Shown here: one piece after another, positions 6,749-13,590 of the stretch
Layout of the letters: each line of letters begins with the position of its first letter
Position numbering within the stretch: the stretch's first letter is position 1
Source: a virus
Direction: 5' to 3' (one strand)
DNA: 20,363 bases
IMG/VR virus record: IMGVR_UViG_3300025309_000429
Coordinates: 1 to 20,363 of that record
Notes under the pieces: model-generated
Databases searched by the model: none
What the model was told of the DNA's origin: nothing
Seen by the model: the letters and a program-made list of their open reading frames with translations, nothing else
Position numbers and translations under genes: made by a program

Positions 6749-8245
6749 ATGAAAAAAATATGGGTAAGTTCAAAAGAATTCGTTGAAATCCAGCCCGATA
6801 AACGCACGATAAGAAGCGAAATAGCAACCAGACAGGCAAGTTATGATTTTTACTCGATGCTCAACTATCTGCCGAATCCCGATCCCGTCCTTAAAAAGAT
6901 GGGACAGGACATTAAAGTTTATCGCGAATTATCATACGACGCGCATATGATCGCCTGCATAGGCTCGCGCAAGGCGGGAACGCAGGGCCGCGAATGGGGC
7001 ATCGACAGAGGGAAAGCAAAATCCAGGCACGCTAAAACCATCCAGAGCATTTTCGACGATCTCGACATGCATCGCATCATCGGCGAAATCCTTGACTCGC
7101 CGTTATACGGTTTCGCGCCTCTCGAAATACTCTGGAAAAACGCTTCTAACCGTTATATAATTCCCGCCAACGTGCTCGGCAAGCCGCCGGAGTGGTTTTA
7201 TTTCAGCCAGCAAAACGAGCTTCTTTTCCGCTCGAAAGCTAATATTACGGGCGAGGCCATACCGCCGAAAAAATTCCTGCTGCCGGTCCATCAGTGGTCG
7301 TATAACAATCCTTACGGTATGGCGCTGCTTTCAAGCTGCTTCTGGCCCGTCACATTCAAAAAAGGCGGCCTGAAGTTCTGGGTAATGTTCACTGAAAAAT
7401 ATGGAATGCCGTTCATTATCGCGAAGCAGCCACGCGGAATCGGCGAAGAAGAGACCGCTAAAATACTCGAAATGCTTGACAATATGGTGCAGGACGCTAT
7501 CGCCGTAATACCGGACGATACGACGCTCGATTTCCAGACCCCGGAATCTAAAGGCGGCGGATCGTCCGCGGGCATTTATAAAGAACTTATCGAAGTATCG
7601 GAAGCGCAGATGTCGAAAGCTATTCTCGGCCAGACGCTGACCACACAGCAGGGCGATTCGGGCTCTTACTCGCTCGGAAAAGTGCATTTACAGGTCCGCG
7701 AGGACATTATAGACGCCGACGTAAAAATCGTCGAAAACGCATTAAATACGCTCATCGATTGGATATGCGAATTCAACTTCGGCGAGGTTGAGCGGCCTAA
7801 ATTCTCCATGTGGCGCGATGAAGAGGTTGACGACGCCCTGGCGAAACGCGACGACACGCTTACCAAAACCGGCGTTAAATTCACGAAGACATACTATATC
7901 AAGAATTATGGCCTGGAAGAGGAAGACTTCGAAGTGTCGGCGCCGGCGAGCGCCCCGCCCGCCGCTCAGGCGCAACAGCCCGAATTCGCCGAAGGAAAAA
8001 GCGAAATATTTCCGGATCAGCAGGCGATCGACGATATAAACATAAGCCCTGAACGCCTGCAAGCGCAGGCCGAAGGAATACTGAAGCCTATTATTGACCT
8101 GATTCGCCAGGGAAAAGACTATACCGAAGTCGTCGAAAAACTTGCCGAAACATTTCCTGCGCTCGATACTCAATCACTCGAAAACATGCTGCAACGCGCC
8201 ATATTCGTATCAGAATTATGGGGGCGCTTAAATGCCGGAAAATAA
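6749..8245 (+). CDS. Portal protein, DUF935 family (Mu gp29-like)
   Basis: 498 residues. The N-terminal half carries NYLPNPDPVLKKMG and a region with CIGSRKAGTQGREWGI, and the middle has FAPLEILW, WFYFSQ and YGMPFIIAKQPRG followed by ILGQTLTTQQGDSGSYSLG, all characteristic of DUF935 portals. The dodecameric ring forms the DNA gate at one vertex. The C-terminal 100 residues are an acidic, Ala/Pro-rich linker and a helical tail. GAGGGG precedes the ATG at 6749. It overlaps the MuF gene by 14 bp. Confidence 0.9.
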   Translation: MKKIWVSSKEFVEIQPDKRTIRSEIATRQASYDFYSMLNYLPNPDPVLKKMGQDIKVYRELSYDAHMIACIGSRKAGTQGREWGIDRGKAKSRHAKTIQSIFDDLDMHRIIGEILDSPLYGFAPLEILWKNASNRYIIPANVLGKPPEWFYFSQQNELLFRSKANITGEAIPPKKFLLPVHQWSYNNPYGMALLSSCFWPVTFKKGGLKFWVMFTEKYGMPFIIAKQPRGIGEEETAKILEMLDNMVQDAIAVIPDDTTLDFQTPESKGGGSSAGIYKELIEVSEAQMSKAILGQTLTTQQGDSGSYSLGKVHLQVREDIIDADVKIVENALNTLIDWICEFNFGEVERPKFSMWRDEEVDDALAKRDDTLTKTGVKFTKTYYIKNYGLEEEDFEVSAPASAPPAAQAQQPEFAEGKSEIFPDQQAIDDINISPERLQAQAEGILKPIIDLIRQGKDYTEVVEKLAETFPALDTQSLENMLQRAIFVSELWGRLNAGK

Positions 8246-9434
8246 AGCCGTCAACTTAAACTTCGCGATCGGACTGCCGCCCGAAAAGGTGATCGAGTAT
8301 TTCAACTCGAAAGGATACGCTTTTTCGGGAAACTGGCAGGATATATGGCAGGAAGCGCACGCAAAGGCTTTCACGGTTTCGCGCGTTTTAAAGGCCGATG
8401 TTTTAAAGGCGATCCGCGACGAAGTTCAAAAGGCCATAGATGGCGGGCTTACTTTTAAAGACTTTCAAAAGAATTTACAGCCGCAGCTTGTCAAAAAAGG
8501 ATTCTGGGGCCGGGTCGTGAACGAAGACGGAACGGAAACCTTTTTCACGCCTCACCGGCTGAAAACTATTTATCAGACAAACATCCAGACCGCATACATG
8601 GCGGGGCGTTATCGCGAGATGATCGAGAATGCGGATGATCGGCCATACTGGCAATATCTCGCCGTAATAGACGGCCTGACTCGGCCGGCGCACGCCGCGC
8701 TCGATGAAAAGGTGTTCAGATACGACGATCCGTTCTGGAAAACGCATTATCCGCCGAACGGCTTTAACTGCCGCTGCCGCGTTCGGGCGCTGCGCGCGGA
8801 ACAACTCGAACGCATGAACCTCACGCCGGAAGCCACAAAAGAAGCGGATTTCGAAACCATTACGCAAAACTCCGGCGGGCGGCCGGCCGAGATCACACGC
8901 TACATCGATCCTAAGACGGGCGTTCGAATGGCTCCGGATGCCGGCTGGAACTATAACCCCGGCGAGGCCGCTTATATGCCGAATTTCGATAAATACGAGT
9001 ATGCCGAGGCGAAAGCGTGCGTGAAAGAACTTCTTAACGGACCGGCCCTGAAAATGGCTTTAGATGGAAAAGTAAAAATCAATTTGCCGGTCGCCGTTCT
9101 CAGCGCGGAAAACATGAACATCATCGGCGCGAATTCTCAAACGGTATATCTATCGGATGAAACCGTTGAAAAAAATACCGACCGGCACAAAGAAATGGGA
9201 ATCGACGAATATCGGCAAATACCTGATTTGATTGAAAATAAAGGAAAAGGCGTAATCGTAAAAGACACCGAAAAGACAATGATCTTCGCAAAAAGAAACG
9301 GCAAAATCCTTTATGCCGCGATAAAAAGAACGGAAAGCGGCGAGACCTTATTTTTAACTTCTTTCAGGTATTCGAACGAGGCGGATATTGAAAAAGCCAA
9401 GCAGAAAGGCAAAGTCATAAAAGACGATCTTTAA
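8232..9434 (+). CDS. MuF head protein with C-terminal toxin-like nuclease domain
   Basis: 400 residues. Residues 1-230 are the minicapsid/MuF part: the segment WQYLAVIDGLTRPAHAALD (140-158) and the Cys-rich FNCRCRVRAL (178-187) are diagnostic of Mu gpF/SPP1 gp7, which binds the portal and may enter the host with DNA. Residues about 285-400 form a separate beta-rich domain. It contains TDRHKEMGIDEYRQIPDLIE (316-335), a KGKGVIVKD strand, IFAKRNGKILYAAIKR and LFLTSFRYSN. This His-rich entry followed by beta strands resembles the phage PBECR nuclease domains of the barnase/EndoU/colicin E5-D/RelE group, seen as C-terminal fusions in MuF polymorphic toxins. No obvious immunity gene follows; instead there is a gene-poor gap. 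Confidence 0.8.
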   Translation: MPENKAVNLNFAIGLPPEKVIEYFNSKGYAFSGNWQDIWQEAHAKAFTVSRVLKADVLKAIRDEVQKAIDGGLTFKDFQKNLQPQLVKKGFWGRVVNEDGTETFFTPHRLKTIYQTNIQTAYMAGRYREMIENADDRPYWQYLAVIDGLTRPAHAALDEKVFRYDDPFWKTHYPPNGFNCRCRVRALRAEQLERMNLTPEATKEADFETITQNSGGRPAEITRYIDPKTGVRMAPDAGWNYNPGEAAYMPNFDKYEYAEAKACVKELLNGPALKMALDGKVKINLPVAVLSAENMNIIGANSQTVYLSDETVEKNTDRHKEMGIDEYRQIPDLIENKGKGVIVKDTEKTMIFAKRNGKILYAAIKRTESGETLFLTSFRYSNEADIEKAKQKGKVIKDDL

Positions 9435-9615
9435 AAATAAATGGGGCGACGCCTGCTCGCCCCGCGTGGTCTGCGTAGGGGACTCCCTCCGTCGCCGGTT
9501 CCCCCTAATAAACACTTTAAGAAGGCAGGCACTTCCGCAGCAATCGCCGGGAGATTTTGCCGCAGTCCCTTAATTTAATTATACCACAAACGCTATTAAA
9601 GTCAAGGAGGCTAAT
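9435..9615. ncRNA. GC-rich structured gap after the MuF-toxin gene
   Basis: A 181 bp gap, GC-rich in the first 130 bases and AT-rich at the end. GGGGCGA-CGCCTGC-TCGCCCC (about 9443-9463) is a 7 bp hairpin whose loop GCCTGC is complementary to GCAGGC near 9534-9539, a possible loop-distal contact. GCGGCAA and TTGCTGC near 9544-9570 pair fully only on the minus strand. GGGGA/TCCCC near 9478-9505 can form a third stem. An ORF from ATG 9441 to 9578 (45 residues, Pro/Arg-rich, no ribosome site) is open but unlikely to be real. It could be a terminator/processing site, a non-coding RNA on either strand, or an immunity RNA; I recognise no family. Confidence 0.35.
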
Positions 9616-10143
9616 ATGTCGTATATGCTGAAAAAATGGGTCAGGAACGTTCAATATATCTGCAACAAGGCCATTGGTCACACCGTCGATGCCGGCATGG
9701 ATTTTGAAAGCCCGACCCTTAAAATGATAACTCCTTTGCAGTTTTTAACGGTCCTCGATAATTACTGCCAGAAGAATTTCACCTACAAATACGACGGCAA
9801 GATCGATTTCGCCATGCATCCCGATTATTTCGCCTGGCGTAAGGCCGGCGATTGCGACGACTGGGCTTTGTTTTGCCTTCATATATGCCGGATGGTCAGG
9901 CCCTATGACCTGGACTCGAATATCATGATGGTCTTTCACGATAAAGAAGACCGCAAGCAGGAAGGGCACGCGGTATGCCTGTGCCTGGACGTAGTGACGG
10001 GCGAATACTATCACATAAGTAACTGGGGCCTGCGCGGGCCTTATAAAAGCCATTCGGAATGCGCGGCCGGCATATTTGAAAACTGGAAGAAATATGTCCT
10101 GCTGTCCTATAATTTTAACGTGATCAACGAAGTCGCAAGGTGA
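9616..10143 (+). CDS. Transglutaminase/cysteine-protease-like protein
   Basis: 175 residues without a signal peptide. The segment RKAGDCDDWALF (75-86) puts Cys80 in a D-C-D-D-W-A motif, EGHAVCLCLD (116-125) supplies His118, and YYHISNWG (131-138) supplies an Asn or Asp as third residue. That Cys-His-Asp/Asn order is the hallmark of the transglutaminase-like / bacterial transglutaminase-like cysteine peptidase superfamily. In this setting it could cross-link or cleave a virion or cell-wall substrate. AAGGAGG precedes the ATG. It sits between MuF and gpG, where Mu has no gene, and is separated from MuF by the structured gap. Confidence 0.65.
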   Translation: MSYMLKKWVRNVQYICNKAIGHTVDAGMDFESPTLKMITPLQFLTVLDNYCQKNFTYKYDGKIDFAMHPDYFAWRKAGDCDDWALFCLHICRMVRPYDLDSNIMMVFHDKEDRKQEGHAVCLCLDVVTGEYYHISNWGLRGPYKSHSECAAGIFENWKKYVLLSYNFNVINEVAR

Positions 10144-10146
10144 TCT

Positions 10147-10728
10147 ATGCAGCCTATTGAAATCGAAACCAGGTATCTCGATAAAATTCAAGAACTTATG
10201 GGGCAGATGATTCAGCAGGGTAAGGACATGAGGCCCCTGATGAGACGTGTCGCCGGCGACATGCACGACGCCGTTGAGGAAAATTTCGAGCATCAGGGCC
10301 GTGAACCAGGTTGGCAATCATTAAGTACGGCTTACGCCAGGTATAAGGCTAAAAAGAAAAAGTCCGGCAAATCAAGAATACTCGAATTCAGCGGCCGGCT
10401 GCGCAGCTCGATAACGGAATATTCCGACGCGACTAGCGCCGTCGTCGGAACGAATCTACGATATGCGGCCATTCATCAGTTCGGTGGCACGATAGATATT
10501 AATTCTCATTCTCGCAGACTTACGTTAAAAAAATATAAACGAGGCAGACTAAAAGGGAAAACACGATTTGTAAAAGATAAAAAATACGTTGGGCAACGAT
10601 ATAATTTAAATTTAACCATTCAGGCCTATAAAGTGCAAATGCCGGCCAGGCCGTTTTTAAAGCTCACCGAGATCGACATTCAAAACACTATTTTAAGGCG
10701 CTTTAAAGACTATTGGATCAAAAATTAA
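10147..10728 (+). CDS. Virion morphogenesis protein gpG-like (Mu gp31)
   Basis: 193 residues. The phrases RRVAGDMHDAVEENFEHQG, PGWQSLS and the pair ILEFSGRLRSSI and AAIHQFGGTI, followed by the C-terminal RPFLKLTE, are the gpG/tail completion (phage virion morphogenesis) family signature. It is needed for tail attachment or head completion in Mu. Between AAIHQFGG and RPFLKL an insertion of about 45 basic residues is encoded by noticeably AT-rich DNA (about 10500-10630), probably a variable loop. AAGGTGATCT precedes the start, three bases after the previous stop. Confidence 0.8.
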   Translation: MQPIEIETRYLDKIQELMGQMIQQGKDMRPLMRRVAGDMHDAVEENFEHQGREPGWQSLSTAYARYKAKKKKSGKSRILEFSGRLRSSITEYSDATSAVVGTNLRYAAIHQFGGTIDINSHSRRLTLKKYKRGRLKGKTRFVKDKKYVGQRYNLNLTIQAYKVQMPARPFLKLTEIDIQNTILRRFKDYWIKN

Positions 10729-10751
10729 AAATATTTTAATATATATTAACG

Positions 10752-10768
10752 GGTATATAAAATATACC
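10752..10768. promoter_or_regulatory. 17 bp palindrome upstream of the secreted protein gene
   Basis: GGTATAT-AAA-ATATACC, a perfect 7 bp dyad in an AT-rich stretch (10729-10780) that also contains TATAAAAT-like sequence. The spot, 28 bp before the next ATG, suits an operator or a promoter core, giving the downstream gene its own control. Confidence 0.4.
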
Positions 10769-10795
10769 AAAAATCAAAAAAGGAAGGTGCTTTTT

Positions 10796-11242
10796 ATGAA
10801 AAAGCTGAGTTTAATGGTAACGGTTCTCGTGGTAATGATGATGATGGCGGCGGTGATGTTCCTGGCCGCGGGACCGGAAACGGCGATGGGTCAGAGCGGT
10901 TATCGCACCGCCGACCAGGTGCTTAACAGCGCCTACGATTCGACTGCGGCCGGCCTGAAGACCAAGACGGTTTCGCCGGCGTCGACCGTCTTTAAAGTTA
11001 CGTCTCTCGCGCCTGACACCGATTCCGGGACCGCTCTTACGTTGCCGGCGCAGGCAGTTAAATGGCAGTTTACGAACTTACACGACACATGCCCCGTATT
11101 TATTAACTTCGAAAACGCGGCGACGGTGGATGTAAGCTTAAAAGTGCTGGCTAAAACGACTGTAGCGTTCGATTCTAAGGTTACGACGGTACATGCGATC
11201 GCATCCGATACGGCATCGGTTCAGGTTATGGGCGCCTACTGA
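10796..11242 (+). CDS. Secreted beta-rich protein, moron-like
   Basis: 148 residues from ATG 10796, chosen because AGGAAGG lies eight bases upstream; an in-frame GTG at 10787 would overlap that site. MKKL then a Val/Met-rich hydrophobic core (about 5-26) and a likely cleavage after a small-residue stretch near residue 32 form a Sec signal peptide. The mature part is Thr/Ala/Val-rich with alternating beta strands (VFKVTSLAPDTD, AVKWQFTNL, VFINFENAATVDVSLKV) and no Cys pair beyond one. The strand pattern recalls small phage virion proteins, but the signal peptide suggests export by the host. It has its own palindromic upstream site and a strong terminator, typical of a moron. Confidence 0.7.
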   Translation: MKKLSLMVTVLVVMMMMAAVMFLAAGPETAMGQSGYRTADQVLNSAYDSTAAGLKTKTVSPASTVFKVTSLAPDTDSGTALTLPAQAVKWQFTNLHDTCPVFINFENAATVDVSLKVLAKTTVAFDSKVTTVHAIASDTASVQVMGAY

Positions 11243-11281
11243 CGACACGCAGCCGCCTGAAAACTAAATCGACCTGAAAAC

Positions 11282-11315
11282 AAAAAGCCCCGGCGCAATC
11301 ACGCCGGGGCTTTTT
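11282..11315. terminator. Bidirectional intrinsic terminator
   Basis: A-run, GCCCCGGCG, loop CAATCA, CGCCGGGGC, T-run: a 9 bp GC stem flanked by 5 A and 5 T, a perfect terminator in both directions. It separates the convergent secreted-protein gene (plus) and Mor-like gene (minus). Confidence 0.9.
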
Positions 11316-11324
11316 AATTATCCT

Positions 11325-11645
11325 TTAATCGCCGAAAAGTTTTAAGGTATTCTCACTCATTTCGTCGCGTGGATCGCCTTCGCTTGCTGATTGAAAGACA
11401 AACCGTTCGGAAACTTTAAGCAAAAGAGCAAGCACTTTCGAGTTGGTGCCGTCGTAATGCTTTTGAATATAGATTTTTTTAGCCCTTACGATCGGTTTCG
11501 TCGAGATATAAAGCATTATCGACGGGAATTTATCCCACAATGTTTTCAAGACCTCCAGGCCGCACTCCTGAAAAATCAATTCGGAATCCTTATCGAGAAT
11601 CTCTTCGATTTTAATGTCTTCAAGGACATCATCTAACCATTCCAT
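11325..11645 (-). CDS. mor: Mor-family transcription activator of middle/late genes
   Basis: 106 residues from ATG 11645 (MEWLDDVL); a GTG 54 bases upstream is also in frame but has no better ribosome site. The N-terminal helices resemble Mor's dimerisation part (EEILDKDSELIFQECGLEVLKTLWDKF). Then comes LYISTK and KKIYIQKHYDGTNSKVLALLLKVSERFVFQ (read in two parts), the Mor/C-type DNA-binding domain with the glycine-centred loop before a helix-turn-helix. Mor activates the phage's middle promoter in Mu. It is the last gene of the early/middle block, as in Mu, and the dyad at 4272-4302 may be a target. Confidence 0.7.
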   Translation of the reverse strand: MEWLDDVLEDIKIEEILDKDSELIFQECGLEVLKTLWDKFPSIMLYISTKPIVRAKKIYIQKHYDGTNSKVLALLLKVSERFVFQSASEGDPRDEMSENTLKLFGD

Positions 11646-11780
11646 ACGTTCACCAGCCTTTTTAATTTTATAGGGCCTCTTCAGTTGTAGCCTGACCACA
11701 AGACGACGGCGGGCGCGTTCGCGAACCTGTTTCGCCTTACGCTACGTTATTCGTGCCTCCGCGCCGGCCGCCGTTTCGGC
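11646..11780. other. Gap upstream of the Mor-like gene
   Basis: A GC-rich stretch of 135 bp with no convincing ORF apart from the in-frame extension of the Mor-like gene. It includes a 10 bp palindrome GTTCGCGAAC (about 11716-11725) and GC-rich repeats (GGCGGCCGGCGCGGAGGC on the minus strand). It might hold an operator; I see no clear promoter. Confidence 0.3.
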
Positions 11781-12017
11781 CTATCCGCTGGATTCGGCTT
11801 CTTTCCTTTTCGCTATGGAGTAATTGATTTTTTCGGCGATCGCGTATTCGTCCTTTCCCCACAGTTCGAGGGGCATTTTATCGAGGTAGGCTTTGAGTTC
11901 ATCGACCATTTGCATGAATTCCCCCGTTTCAAGCTGCGCCCAGAAATTCCGGCGGGGCCGCAGATCGATAAATAAAAAGACGTCGCCGGCGCCGCCCGTA
12001 ACGACCTTCGTCCTCAT
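11781..12017 (-). CDS. Hypothetical small protein after Gam
   Basis: 78 residues, no recognised domain. It begins MRTKVVTGGAGDVFLFIDLR, suggesting two beta strands, followed by a helical part (MVDELKAYLDKM) and a charged helix to the end. The ATG follows the Gam stop directly (TAA-ATG), so it is translationally coupled to Gam. It ends with a Gly before the gap leading to the Mor-like gene. Function unknown. Confidence 0.6.
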   Translation of the reverse strand: MRTKVVTGGAGDVFLFIDLRPRRNFWAQLETGEFMQMVDELKAYLDKMPLELWGKDEYAIAEKINYSIAKRKEAESSG

Positions 12018-12569
12018 TTATGCGGCCTCCTGCTCGCTTTCAGGCGGCGCGGTTAATTTGTCGGTGTTCTCGTTGATCAGCGCGTTGATAAACTTTTCGA
12101 TTTTATCCCGGTCGGACTTGATAAAGACTTCGTCGGTATCTCTCTGGAGTTCAGCGCCGACCTTTGCCAGGGCCGCTCCATCCCACCTGAGCAGAGCGTC
12201 TTTAATGATCGTTTTCGACGTTTTTATTACTTCGTCGGCATTGTCCGGGAATTTCTTTTCGATAAGTTTTATTGTGTTTTCCTCATCGATGATTATGAGT
12301 TTGCCTTTCTTTTTCTGGAATCCTACGGTGACGCTGTGAAAGCTGTATTTGCGGGGTTTGACGAAAAGGCCTGGATTGCTGTCGATGGCTTCTTTCAGGA
12401 TCGCTTTCTCGATGCTGGTCTTTTCGGCCAGATGCCTGATCTTCTCGATATAGCTCTTTTTCACCAGGTTAACTTCGGCTTCCATAGCCTCTACCAGGTC
12501 GGCCAGCTGCCTGCTTGCCTCGGCGTATGATTTCGTATAGACTTCGATTTCTGATAAGGTTTTCATCAT
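12018..12569 (-). CDS. gam: Gam, host-nuclease inhibitor
   Basis: 183 residues. The N-terminal helix pair (AEASRQLADLVEAMEAEVNLVK) and then the core FSFHSVTVGFQKKKGKL (about 75-91 region, seen as YSFHSVTVGFQKKKGKL) with the following DEENTIKLIEKKFPD and the C-terminal IKDALLRW match the Mu Gam family. Gam binds double-strand ends and blocks exonuclease attack such as by RecBCD. GGAGG lies six bases before the first of two adjacent ATG codons. It lies far later in the early region than transposase A and B, as in Mu. Confidence 0.85.
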   Translation of the reverse strand: MMKTLSEIEVYTKSYAEASRQLADLVEAMEAEVNLVKKSYIEKIRHLAEKTSIEKAILKEAIDSNPGLFVKPRKYSFHSVTVGFQKKKGKLIIIDEENTIKLIEKKFPDNADEVIKTSKTIIKDALLRWDGAALAKVGAELQRDTDEVFIKSDRDKIEKFINALINENTDKLTAPPESEQEAA

Positions 12570-12591
12570 GTATATCCTCCTGAATTAAGCC

Positions 12592-12756
12592 TTAACGGCG
12601 ATTTTTTAATATCTGTTTAAGGATGTCGATTGACAGCTCGACGAGCTGCTCATGTACCTGGCTGCCTTCGCCGGCGTCGTAAACTCCCGGCGCGAACGGC
12701 AAAACCCTGTCGATAAACGCGTACTGATCATCGGTGATTTCAATCTGAGCTTTCAA
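12592..12756 (-). CDS. Small 54-residue protein with a TTG start
   Basis: TTG at 12756 has GAGG seven bases upstream and overlaps the stop of the 3D-domain gene (TTGA), a classic coupling pattern. The product starts MKAQIEITDDQYAFIDRVLPF, then PGVYDAGEGSQVHEQLVEL and ends with a basic helix KQILKNRR; it is acidic overall with one helix-rich half. It lies between the 3D-domain gene and Gam without a gap of its own, which supports it being real. No family is recognised. Confidence 0.6.
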   Translation of the reverse strand: MKAQIEITDDQYAFIDRVLPFAPGVYDAGEGSQVHEQLVELSIDILKQILKNRR

Positions 12757-13190
12757 TTTTTAACCTCGCTTTTTTTAGTATTCATGCTGATTTTAACGTA
12801 TTCTTTTTTTATTAACTTCGCTTTTTTCGGCAGCTCGTATGATTGCGCCTCGTTATTAACGCAGATATCTATGTGATGGCCCCGGACGCCGCGACCGACA
12901 TCACATGCCAGAAACCGGATGCCCGGAAATTTGTCGATGGTGAAGATCGTCCCGCTCCGGATCACCTTCGGGTCCGTCGCGCAACTCACATAAGTGCCGT
13001 CGTAATTTTGCAGGGTTTTCAGCGGCCGGCCGTAGCGGTCGAATTTGCCGCCTTCTATGCGAGCCTGGCGTTTTGATTTGTATCCGGACGGAAAATAGCC
13101 GGTTATTTTTACATCGAGCGCCCAGGCCCAGGCGGCCAAAAAATTAATGAGAAGAGCCAGAATTATTACTGATGCTGTCTTTCGGTGCAT
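12753..13190 (-). CDS. Secreted 3D-domain protein, probable muralytic enzyme
   Basis: 145 residues from ATG 13190, chosen because GGAGGAGGT lies about twelve bases upstream; an ATG 36 bases earlier lacks a site. MHRKTASV and a hydrophobic core (about 5-21) ending in WAWA form a signal peptide. The rest is a 3D domain: SCATDPKVI with Asp73, FLACDVGRG with Asp97, GHHID with Asp108, the three aspartates that name the MltA-related fold. Such proteins cleave peptidoglycan as lytic transglycosylases. It is an exported endolysin candidate in the early/middle operon, not in a lysis cassette. It overlaps the preceding gene by 47 bp. Confidence 0.7.
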   Translation of the reverse strand: MHRKTASVIILALLINFLAAWAWALDVKITGYFPSGYKSKRQARIEGGKFDRYGRPLKTLQNYDGTYVSCATDPKVIRSGTIFTIDKFPGIRFLACDVGRGVRGHHIDICVNNEAQSYELPKKAKLIKKEYVKISMNTKKSEVKN

Positions 13191-13380
13191 CTTTCTTTTC
13201 GACCTCCTCCGCTTTATTATATTCATCTTCGGTAATAATCTTTACTGTCTTCGGTATGAAGCCTAGGGCTAATTTTAACAGGGCTTTAAGCGCGGTTATT
13301 TTTTGCTTTTTAGTTCTTTCGGGCTTAAAATCCATATTCACAGTCATATAAAATTCATTGTTTATTCTAGCGTAGGTCAT
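13144..13380 (-). CDS. Hypothetical small early protein
   Basis: 78 residues. MTYARINNEFYMTVNMDF is a beta-rich start, followed by a basic helix (KKQKITALKALLKLALGF), a short strand KTVKIITEDEYN and a Lys/Asp/Ser-rich tail. No domain is recognised. The start overlaps the end of the preceding gene by 14 bp and its own end overlaps the 3D-domain gene, giving a tight operon. A phage homologue could not be named. Confidence 0.55.
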   Translation of the reverse strand: MTYARINNEFYMTVNMDFKPERTKKQKITALKALLKLALGFIPKTVKIITEDEYNKAEEVEKKDAPKDSISNNSGSSH

Positions 13381-13573
13381 GATTCTCCTTTCTTATTCGG
13401 CTGAATTCCCAGTTTAAAGCCGCTTCGAAGCGTTGACGCCATCCTGGTCCCTTATAAGGCCGCGGACGTTTTAAAAAGTATTTGCGAATTCCGATAAAAC
13501 CAGTGTGTGGTAAGGTTCTCAACCATGCTTTATGTTTGCGCCAAAAGTCTTTTTTTTGTGGTAAAAATTTCAT
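13367..13573 (-). CDS. Small basic protein of unknown function
   Basis: 68 residues, strongly basic (13 or more Lys/Arg) and aromatic: MKFLPQKKDFWRKHKAWLR, HTGFIGIRKYFLKRPRPYKG, then a helix ending in HDLR. It may bind nucleic acid, judging only by charge. GGCGG is six bases before ATG 13573. It overlaps the next gene by 14 bp. Confidence 0.55.
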   Translation of the reverse strand: MKFLPQKKDFWRKHKAWLRTLPHTGFIGIRKYFLKRPRPYKGPGWRQRFEAALNWEFSRIRKENHDLR

Positions 13574-13590
13574 TTGTTTTCCGCCTTATT

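Noticed and set aside
9441-9578. 45-residue ORF (MGRRLLAPRGL...) as immunity protein of the MuF toxin
   Set aside because: No ribosome site, Pro/Arg-rich content typical of a GC-rich non-coding stretch read by chance, and the same bases form several stems.
4239-11315. Invertible segment of the Gin/Cin type
   Set aside because: No 26 bp-type inverted crossover sites or recombinase gene were found at or near the borders; only a fixed or ancestral inversion can be proposed.
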